From assembly GCA_009617715.1 (NCBI GenBank), contig VTFK01000015.1, forward strand, positions 1,364,001 to 1,428,000: a stretch of 64,000 nt of DNA, given 5' to 3'. A program made the translations under genes and the position numbers. This DNA comes from Plectrocnemia conspersa. Lineage: Eukaryota > Arthropoda > Insecta > Trichoptera > Polycentropodidae. Positions 12,301-24,300 of the stretch are shown here, piece by piece; within the stretch, counting starts at the first letter, position 1; each line of letters starts with the position of its first letter. Below the pieces are notes generated by a model. That model was not told the origin of the DNA and ran no database searches. It saw only the letters and a program-made list of their open reading frames with translations.

Positions 12301-15300
12301 TATACGATTCTAAATGTATGTTATTAAATAATATACTTATAATTAAAATTAATTTTCATTGAAGGTGAATTAATTGGCGGTTTAGCTGTGTTGACCGGTG
12401 AGCCTAGTCATTGTACGTTGAGAGCCAAACACTTTTCAAGAATCGGACTTCTTTCAAAGAATTCAGTTTATAAGTAAGTATTTTTTCTATCATCATCTTT
12501 CTTACATATAATTGTTCTAAGATGTCGCTTCCGCTTCTGGACGCGCTCGCTTTAAAATCTAAACGCTCTATGTTCAAATTGTTACTACATAAACCGTATC
12601 GCTTGTATGAACGGTTTATAATACACGTAAACAAAGGAAATATATTTAATTATAATTAATAAAAATTGAGTTTGCTCGATTGATTTCTGAGCCCCCGGTA
12701 TATTGAATTTTTTTTTCGACCAATGAAAAATCAGCATTTAAATATATAACAAGATGGCCGACAGTAACGTGACAGTTGTTTATAAAAATAATCATTAATT
12801 TTTCACATGCGTTGTTCGATTTGACTGAATATAAATATTCGGATTGCATATGCACAATAGATAGATATGCACAAGATTGATTTTATTTGATACAAAATAT
12901 ATTTTTCAGTATAATGCGTGAGCAACCGAAAGTCGTTCTTCATCTTGCACACTCAGTAGTGAAAAGACTATCTCCATTTGTGCGTCAAGTTGATTTCGCC
13001 TTGGATTGGGTGTTTTTGGAATCCGGTAGGGCAGTCTACAGACAAGACGAAGATTCAGATTCGACGTTCATAGTACTAAGCGGTCGCTTAAGATCAGTCA
13101 TTACGCATTCGAACGGCAAGAAGGAACTAGTCGGTGAATACGGCAAAGGAGACTTGGTCGGCATTGTAAGTATTTTTTTTTATATAATTTTAATGCTTCA
13201 CTTCTATTAAAAACATATTTATATTATCTAAGGTTGAAATGGTCACACAAACAAAACGCAGCACGACCGTGATGGCAGTCAGAGATTCCGAACTGGCCAA
13301 ACTACCTGAGGGCCTCTTCAACGCAATCAAGCTCAGATTTCCTGTAGTCGTAACGAGATTGATCAACCTCTTAGGCCATAGAATATTAGGATCGTGGCAA
13401 AATCCTAGCCGCGGAATAGGACATGGTTCCGGAGTCGTCGATAATCGGCCTACGCAACTGAACTTTTCGACTGTGGCTATCGTTCCTGTCAGCGACGACG
13501 TTCCATTAACGGCATTTACTTACGAACTGTACCATTGCTTATCGGCGATCGGTATGTTCAAAATCACAATATGATTTATTCATGAGTAGCTGTGGATCTT
13601 TTATTTAATCGGTGATTTTAGGTGCAACTATTCGCTTAACTTCTGAAGTCATCCGCAAGATGCTCGGTGTTACAATAATGGATCCTAATAACGAATATAG
13701 ATTAAGTTCATGGCTAGCACAACAGGAAGATAAACATAAGGTACTTTTATAAATTTAATCACAGTCTGATTTTATTTTTAATTTGACACTTTACTATTTA
13801 GGTATCTCTATATCAATGTGATCCGAATTTCACTCAATGGACGCAAAGATGCGTACGACAAGCTGATTGCATATTAATTGTAGGACTGGGCGATAAGCAG
13901 CCCAGCATCGGAAAGGTACTGATTACTTCACCAACGTCCATTCTACATCAATTTTAAATATATAATGATGATTTACAGATTGAAAAAGAAATTGAGCGAT
14001 TAGCTATTAGGACTCAAAAGGAATTGGTGCTTTTGCATCGCGAGGGCGGTCCAAGACCTCACGGAACTGTCGAGTGGCTTAACATGCGTAGCTGGGTATC
14101 GTCGCATCATCACATCTTGTGCCAGAACAGAATGTTCACGAGAAAAAGTCAATTTAGAATTGTGAGTGTTAATAATTATTTATTTTTTTAAGCATTGAAT
14201 ATGTTCTAATATTTATTTATTTATTTTTAGAGTGAATTATATAATAAAGTGCTCATGTCAGAAGCTTCAGTCCATTCGGATTTCTCTCGGTTAGCTCGAT
14301 GGTTGACCGGAACATCCGTCGGACTCGTGTTAGGCGGCGGAGGCGCTCGAGGAGCTGCTCACGTCGGAATGATACGTGCGATTCAAGTGAGTATGATTAA
14401 AATAGCATCTTAAGATTGTATAATATTGTGCTATGTCTATTTTATTTATTTTAGGAAGCAGGTATTCCCATCGATATGGTCGGTGGAGTCAGTATTGGTG
14501 CTTTTATGGGTGCTTTATGGTGCAGCGAAAGAAATATAACAACAGTCACACAAAAAGCTAGAGAATGGTCAAAGGTAATATTGATTCAATATATCATTGT
14601 AATTATATTCTTACATAATAATATGGTTAATAATTTAGTTTATACATAAATCACCGACTTTGACTTTGACTATTATTTAAAGTATGTACAACTTGTATAT
14701 GTTTATTATTGCCTAAAGTATCTAGTTAAAAGTTAATAGCAAGTTAGATGATGTGTCTGGTGTGTTCACAAAAATCCTTTTTATATGTTTGATGATCAAC
14801 AGCTCTGACAAATTCAATGTAAGTTAATTTTAAAAGAGAGACCAACTCTCTTTAGTACGCCTCTGGATCTTGAACGATCATTTTCCATACACTTTTTCTG
14901 TTATTTGACTTTAAGGGACAGATAGGGGTGGTCCGCCATAATGACTTAGTGGCCATAAAAATGAATCCATTGCTTGATTTTAGCGCAAAATGAATTTACG
15001 TTCACTTATCTCAATATAATTTAATCATTATTAATTTGTTACCAGAAAATGACACAGTGGGGTCGACAATTATTAGATCTGACTTACCCGGCAACGTCTA
15101 TGTTCACCGGGCGGCATTTCAATTCGACCATAAAGGGCACGTTCAACGATACGCACATCGAAGACCTGTGGCTGCCGTATTTTACGGTCACCACAGATAT
15201 AACGGCCAGCTGCATGAGAGTCCATCGTTATGGTAAGGCCGACGAATCATCTCTCTCTATCTCTCTCTTTCTCTATTTCGATACATTACATTTAAAACAT

Positions 15301-18300
15301 ATCGTGTATATAGATGTGTGTGCAGACGTATGTTGTACATTTGTGTTCGTATAGTCGTGTGTGTGTATGTGTATATATCTATGTATGTATATGTTGTATT
15401 CATTCATTTTTACTTTAAATACACAAAATATCGTTCTTATTATGTTTTGCTTTTCCGTTTCGATAGCGGTTTTCCAAGATATTGTCGGAATTAACATATG
15501 AATCATTGTCACGCCATCACAATTATGCATACGTTTAATTATTGAAGTGATGGATAAAGAAAATTTTCAGACTGAAAAAAAAACGTAGTCTAAAACATAT
15601 TTTTTATCTTAATATGTCTGAATGTTTTGTTTGTCCGTCTTTTTTAATAAAACATACGTGCATACCTTCTAGTAACATATTTTAATTAATATTATGCTGT
15701 GCTAACGTGTAAATTAAAATACTGTTAAATATATAACATTGCAAATGCATCATAATAATGCAAATGTTTATATTTTTTTATGTATACAGCATTGTCGGAA
15801 GTTGGAAAATGTTTTATTTTATTTATTTATTATTTTGACCATGCTGTATATATTAAATTTTAACTTTCTCTATGACAGTGCGATAATATGTTGCTTTGTC
15901 TTTGTTTTTCGCTTTCTATGGATCATTCGTAAATGCCTTATTATTAGGTCAATGCATATGAAGTGTCAGATTTTAACGTACAATAAATAAAATTTAAATT
16001 TAAAAAAAATATTGTGTGATGTATATCATCTCAGATTTTTTTTCTTCGTTATTATAGTAACATTTCAATGCAAAGTAACCAATGAATAGTATAAGTTAAT
16101 TTTGTATTGAATAATTACTATAACCTTAAGTGAGTTTTTAAGTACATAATTTATTAAATATCTGACTGTTCACTTACGCTAACCTACATAATTAATCAAT
16201 TCACAGAAATTCATAATTTTCATAATGAAAAAAAGAACACAAGGTGTGGCTATTTAATTCCCGGATTGACGCAATGAAATGAATTATCTCTACTTACATT
16301 TTTCTTAATATCGTTCTTGAAATTGTTTCACTTTAGCGAAGTGAAAAATGTATGCTAGTTTGAAATTAGTTGATTGATCTCGACAAGTTTTTTCATAATT
16401 CATAGCAAACTTTAATATTCACTCGTTGCTACACAATGTTCGATCTTTATCTACTGTTGATCAAATATATATTACGTTACTTTTAATATAATTTAAAATG
16501 ACTCCAGTTCTGCAGCATCAATCCGGGAATTAAATTGTCACACTGTGTTAGTTTTTTCTTCTTCATAATATCATTGCATTATCATATTAATAAAATTACA
16601 GAGAATCTGTGTTATGCTTTTAAATAAACATTTGATTGATTGTTGTATGTATATATGTATAAATACATACTTATGATCAGCGTTCACGCATAGCAAGGAA
16701 TCTCTGCCCCAACAAAAATTCCAACTCCCGACATATGACTGGGATTCCGATTTTTTTAATCTGACACCAGCGTTTTTTTGTATGTATTTGCATGTTATAA
16801 TCAGAGGATGGATATGAGCATTTATCTTATCATTTTTCAAAATTAATGTAATAAATAAGCAGATTAATGCAATCGATATAATGTGCATTATTCAAGCAAC
16901 TGACATGAAAATTATAACTAAATTAATAAATACAATACACGGTTCAGTCACGGGTTAGGATTATCGCAAATTTTCTTTCATGTTTTCATTTGATTTTCAT
17001 TTTCAGTCTATAACGAAATTTGATAGCGTTTCCTGCCAAGATGCGAGCGTTAGTTGCATAATTATATATATATTTTTTTCATACATATCTTTAATCATGC
17101 GTTACTTTTTGATAACGGGAAGTATTAACGAATATTGTATATAATCTTATAAAATAAATATCGCTTGTGATTGGTTGGACGGTTTACGGGTTTATTGTAC
17201 TTAGTTTTTTTATTTCTTTCTATTTGTTTTTGTTGGAAATATGTGTGTATTTATATATATTATTGCAGATAATTGATTAATTATCATCAGTTTAGTATGA
17301 AAACTTAAACGATGGTTTTCATGCTAGATTTGATGATGATTTAGATTTTTTTTAATATATTTATATACTGACGGAGATTGCTGCTACGTCCTAGCATGTT
17401 AACAATTAACTGAGAGGTATTTTTGACGACGGTTTTGTTGTGGATAATTATTTTTGTGTGGTGAAAACCTGCAGTGTTTCATTTCAGTTGCTTTTTGTGC
17501 TGTTGGCGGTGACAGAGTTGCATGGTGCATTTTTTGTTTGTTTGAATTTGTTTGTTGCTTATACTATATTACCGTTTATTAGCTTTAAATGTATCTTCAA
17601 ATAAAAAAATGCTTTTTTGTGATGGTTTCAATAGATTTATTCAAGTATCGTCTTAATCGACATTAGTTTTATGAGGGTGAGCCAAACGAAAAACTTCAAT
17701 ATTTATTTTTTATTACGTACACTCAAATATATTCTAGGCTTATAACCATTTTCAAGTTTACATTTATTTATTGAAAAATTAAATAGAACAAAATCAATAA
17801 TAAACATAAAATGCCCAAGCACATCAAGATGTGCTTGGGCATTTTATGTTTATATTTAAATTTGAGTTCAGTTTTGTCATAGTCACCAATTTTTGTGAAA
17901 TGTTTTTTGTAATTTGACCATTGTTCTGTTGTTAATGTTTTAATCAATAATATTGCATTATATTCTGGAATTACTATGTGAGCCTTATACGGTAAAAGAT
18001 CTGTTGCAAAACTCATTTTCTACTCCACTCATATATTTGCTGGAGTAGTATGCATACATCACCGTACTTAACCTTCATTTAATAAAAGCAGCCATATTTA
18101 TATGTGGCTAATCTACATTTTGCTACCAGTTACATTAGTAACGATTTATCCAATTCACAAGTGCTTATGTTTTCATTTGACTCGCTCTCATATTACATAA
18201 ATATATGATTTTTAGTGTGAAGAATTGTATTAAAATTGTAACGAAATTACTACTTTTTATTATTTTTCCATTTATTGTCATATTTATTTAAAACTTATTT

Positions 18301-21300
18301 GTTTATGTTAATTAGTAAAGACTGAATATTTTCAATATCGGCAAATTTAAAGATGATTTTATTTATCATCTCATTGACTTAACCGTCGGGTGATAATTGG
18401 TTTACACACTTACTCCGTGTTCTTTGTAAATCAGAAGCCGTCAAAATATATGGTATTAATTACCGACATTATTAGCTATAAAAATATGTTTAAATGATCT
18501 CAGAGATTATTCCATTCCAGAGGAAGTCACATGTAGCTCAATATAAACTCATCAATAACTAAATTATCAGAGCACAAGACCGACTCAAACAAAAAATTGA
18601 TGATCTCACTTTTTGACGAATCAAATAGCGCTGAAAATTAAAATATAAATGCACGACTGGATGCAGTTTATTATGAAATATCATATTTTATAAAATTACT
18701 ATAACTTTCAAAATAATCGATAGTTATTAACGATACTTTTTTATAAATGACGCATATTTGCGTCATCGGCTCTTAACGATAACTTAATGCAAATGATGCA
18801 TATTTAAGTAATTTCATAATATGTCATATTCAGAGCCAGCTCAGATGTCGAGATTTTTCTCGTAAAATCATGTTCCTGCATTATTTCTACCTTTCTTTCG
18901 GGGTGCTCCACTTTATGAGCCGGCCCTGGTAACATTAATATATTTTTATATAGCTGTACATAATTAGTAATTAAATATTACTCTTTTTTTTATAGATATT
19001 ATGATATATATATTTCATATAATAAAAAAGTTTTATTTTAATTTGATTGTTAAACATGTTTTCTTGATTATGTCTGAGGAACAATGTCGTGTTATAAAAA
19101 CAATCATAGTATCATATATGTTTATCCCTGATTACGTGATCAAAATCAGATCAATTTTAAATTCATACAAATTTAAAACAAAATTAACGAACTTTAAGCA
19201 TCATCTTAAATTTAATTTTTTCGAAGATTTACGTATGTATGTACTTGAAAATTGCTTGATCACAAAAATAATAAATTGCTGTACATACTAGTAAAGTCCA
19301 GTAGAGTAGGCAGACATGCATCTTCATAGTAAACTATGCATGTCGAGTTGTCAACTTATTCACGCCCAGCAGAATGTAGTAATAATAAAAATAAGTTTTA
19401 TTGAAATTAATAGATCGAATCAAAAAATTTTTAATGATCAAAAAATTTAAAATATATCTGAAATTTGTGAACCGCTATTATACAGTTTCTTTAACATTAT
19501 ACAGGCCACTGAAAATTTAAGTGTTAATGCACAGTTAGCAGTTGTTTTTTTTTCTGAAAATATTATATTTTTAATCCTATCATAAAACCGCTATAATTTT
19601 TTAAGTTAACGTTGAGGAAATCGATGTTTTTATCAAGTTTTTTCGAAATAAAATTCAAGGATCGTCATTATTTTTATTGTTATTAATTATACACTAGCAA
19701 ACAATATAAACATATTTTTTATAAGGGATAGACCTAATCAGTGTTAAAAAAAGGTCCGTTACAAAGCTATGAATATATAAATAAGTTGATTGTATGTAGA
19801 AGTGCTTATATTTTTTGCCTATATCAATTGGCGCATATTTGCGTCATCGACTCTTAACGATAGTTTTACAAATGTTGCCTATTTAAGTACTGTTAAAAAT
19901 ATATTAATTGTTATTAATATATATAATCATTACAATGATCATGTTAATGATGAATTATACATAGTTTATGATTATTGTGATTAAAATATAACATCTTCCT
20001 CATAACAATTACTAAAAATAACGAGATATCTAGATGACTTGAAGAAAACGTAACTTAATATACGTTTCTGCATTGATTCATGAGAATATAAGGACAAACT
20101 CGACAAATATTTGTTTCGAGATAATTAACTACAATTTTTTTAAGTGCTTGAGAATTTTAATCCTGACTGAACTCATGGGTAAAAATTGGTTATTGAATAA
20201 TTATAGTTTTTACTAATTTTTCATATGGATCCACCATAGTGTAAGATTATTGCTTATTTTAAAAATAAAAAAAATATAATATTTCTCAATGAGTTTGCCC
20301 TTAATATTCTAAACATTCACTGATTAGCTGAACTTGAATGATCCCTACGATATTCTGTTGTGAGCCTTTGGCAGTATTTGAAAGATGATTATGCCATAAA
20401 TTTTTAACTTGATAAATAATTATTTCCAAATATATGCTACATTAATAATTAATGATGTTGAAATATTATACACTTTATATAATATATATTTATTTTGTGT
20501 TCCTAATTATTAGAAAAATATATTGTTTGCACATACATACATTCACGTGTATTTAAGAAATAGTCTATAATGCACGGAATTTTATTAGATATATAACAGT
20601 TATTACTAATAAAATACAACCAAAGACTTCTATAATAATGTTCAAATAAAAGGTGAGTTTAATTTATTAAATATGCATGTTTATAGATTTTCTTAGTATT
20701 TTTTATAAATATAAAATAATAGTTTTTTTCCTTTATTATATTCATGTACTATAAATCATTGCTTTTAATAATGCACATTATAGATGATTACAAACATGAT
20801 TGCATCAAACTATGATTATAAAAAAAGAGTGAGAATGGGATAGTCGGTAGTGTCGGGATGCCCTGAAAGAATAAATCTAATCTACGATATAGTAGTTATA
20901 TATTAAATTTATTCTTTCGCATTTAGTATTAAAGGCTTCTTCTGTATATGAATATTATTATACATACATACATATATGCGAAAATAATAATATAATTATA
21001 TGGGCGATTTATTTGTAAATATTATATATTTAAGTACATAGTGGAGTTGATTTTTTTGTTGATAATTATGAATAAAAGGAAGCTCGCGTTTAACAGGGTC
21101 TCTGTGGCGCTACGTCCGCGCTTCCATGTCCCTCAGTGGTTACATGCCGCCACTGTGTGACCCCACAGACGGCCATCTGCTCTTGGATGGTGGGTACGTC
21201 AACAATCTACCAGGTAAACCAATCACAAGCGGTTATTATAATATACTATACTCGCATTTTTATCGAACAAGAACCGAGAAGCACGACACGCTAAAAATAT

Positions 21301-24300
21301 GTATGAAAAAAAAACATCGCTTGTAATGGTAGTCGCCATACTCTGAACGTATATAATCGCATATTGGCTAGTTAACGCTGTGTAAATTTGGTAGAAGTGT
21401 ACAAATTTATTTACTACGGATGTAAACGTTGATATTAGATTGAGTGGCTTTGAAACTATTGAAAATGTGCATAGAAGCAATTGTTATTTCCCTGATTTTT
21501 TTTAGAAATAAGCTCTTGGAGAATTATTAATGAATATCAGAGTTGATTAAAACACTAAGGCACTATGTTATACTGTAATAATGCCACAAAACAAATTTAA
21601 AACATAAAATATCAACCATAATTCATACTCAAGTATGCTTAATATAACCATTACATCAATGAAAATGCTTGTAATAATTATTCATTTTATGTTTTCATTT
21701 CGTTGTATGTTGTTCACGAGATATGGGTAATTATTCATGTTCTGTTGTAAATTTTTCGTTTTTCGAAATGGGTTTTGGTGATACATCGATTTAAAATACT
21801 TGTTATTTTTTTGTAGCATCAACGAGGTGTTTCCAAATTATTTATAAATGGCTGACATGCCTTTTACAATGGTGCCATGCCATTTAAATTATATTTTTTT
21901 TAAACCGTTATAAATATTTTAATATGCTGAAATGCTTTAAACGCCTGCGACTGTCTAGAAATCAGCAAATATCTTGACGAACCATGGAGCATCTCAGTGT
22001 TTTTGATTGGAATTTCTAGATTATTTCTATGTTTAAATTTTTGGCTGCACTCCAGATTAAATTTTCATATGCTAATAATGGCTTTAAAATAACTTTTCAT
22101 GGTAATATTATAGTTTGTTTTCTAATGACAGTTGATCGAGTTCCCCGACCGATCTATATCTACTCTATTTTTTTCTTAAGAGCTTAGTGCACAAAAACAA
22201 ATACACGAGAACAAAACTGAATAAAAACAAATAAATAAAGCAATATTCATTTTAGAAATAAATAAAAAGATTAAAAAATATATATATATATAGAGCAAGA
22301 TTAGATTTATAATAACTACAACAATAGTGAAAAGAACGGTAAAATAATAATCTTGACAACAACAAAACCATTCCGCCCTATGTACTTCTACACATCGGTG
22401 CCACCCCTCAAGGTGACCTACCAATCACAGGGCAGAAATTTAAGAGCATGTGATGTAGTGTACTCACCTAATGGTTAATTTTATTTGAACCGATTTTGTG
22501 TCATTCACATTTATTCTCAGTTCTGGATCTTATTTATGCTCTCTTGTAGTTGGAATATCGAAGGACTGCAAATATGACTCGTCCATTAACGTCTTATTAA
22601 ACAGCCACAATAAGATGAGTGATGTCTAATTCCGTCTCTTATCATTGATAGAGCCAATGACAAGGATACAATATCTTTCAGGAACCTTCTACATTAGTTT
22701 TTTATTGGTATTATTATATTAATATTATATATTTTATACCAAGCAAAATTGATTAAAATTTGTTTTAAGACAGTCGTGTTTATAACAATTTTTTCCGCAT
22801 TTTCAAGAGATTCAGAAACGCTAAATCTATATTTTCTTTTTTAAATATAATTCATCTCGACATGCTAGATAGAATAAAATTGTACACTATGAAAAAAGGT
22901 AAACGTCGACTAATGCAGTTCACAATTTGGAGTATTAAGTATTTTTTATCAGGTGATTTATGGCGATATTGTCGTGCTTCTATGAGCGTCGCAGGAATAT
23001 TTCCGCCAATGTGCGATCCGACCGATGATCATCTTTTACTCGATGGATGCTATGTTAACAATGTGCCAGGTAAACGCACCCATCGATTCGATTGCCAGAT
23101 TTAACGTTAATAAATATATTTTGGAATATTACTTTTGTATGCATTTTATTTTACGGTATTGACGGTCGGTTGTGTTTCAGCTGATATTATGCGCGCACAC
23201 GGTGCTAGCCATATTTTAGCGATAGACGTCGGATCTCAGGACGACATAGATCTCACTAATTACGGTGATGATCTATCCGGGTGGTGGTTGCTATGGAAGA
23301 AATGGAATCCATTTGTGTCTCCAGTGAAGGTGCCGAATTTACCCGATATACAGAGTCGATTGGCGTATGTGTCGTGCGTTCGGCAATTGGAGGTAATGTC
23401 CACTACTAATTCCACTTTTGTGAACGTTGTTAACTAGTTTATAAAGGGTTCGACCTACAGGGAATTATTTTAAGATATATTTGGATTTGAATAAATATGT
23501 TTGTTCCATAAAGCGAATTGTTTGTGCATTACAATAATAAAAAATGAGCATTAAATAAATATATCATTTTATTTGTAGTATGCATTAAAATTAATGATTT
23601 GTGCATTAACATATTAAAAAATGAGCATTAAATAAATATATCCTTGATCAATAAACAATATTACATTGGGAAATATTTTATGTTTCAACCCAAACGAATT
23701 AATCTAATGCAAGTTCAACAACTATAATTAGTTTAGGTTTGGGTTTCGATATTATTTCAGTGAAATTGTATTTTTAATAATATGTATATAATTTTACTAA
23801 CTAGGCCAGTTAAAATGTATTGATTTAATTTCACTGGTCAATATCAGTGAAACTGTATTTATTCACTGCACAGATGATCCGGAACATTTTGGCCTTAACA
23901 GTTGATGTGTAAACCACATCAGCGCTAATGCACAGCTTATTTATTTTAATGCACATATTTTATAAAATGCTTACAATAAATGCGCATTATATTTTATATA
24001 TTGCTTATTTAAATTGTCCTCGTTTATAAATAAAAGTAGCTATAATCCATGTTTTAAAATCAACAAAGGGTATATAAAAGTAGTGAATATTGACCGAAAT
24101 AGAATATATGTAATAATATTGTTGTATTTTATGAAATTAGGGAATTTCAAAATCATTACCAATTCATTTATAATAATTAAAGACCGATTCAATGTATATA
24201 CATATGTTTTTAGGAAGTGAAAAAATCCGATTATTGTGAATATATAAGGCCGCCGATTGACCGATACAAGACCTTGCAGTTCGGTTCGTTCGATGAGATC

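Larger units (their letters stand above)
15233..21096 (+). other. sws intron 18 (5.9 kb)
   Basis: The longest sws intron lies immediately before the pair of alternative exons. It contains CT- and GT-rich simple repeats (about 15245-15400), an antisense open frame with a 26-bp palindrome (17768-18016) and a duplicated TGACGCA-palindrome repeat (18748-18810, 19831-19889). No other exon-like segment was recognised. Confidence 0.6.

Noticed and set aside
17800..17853. microRNA precursor at the long palindrome
   Set aside because: The loop has only two bases and the arms pair perfectly, unlike Dicer-processed precursors. A simple palindrome is more likely.
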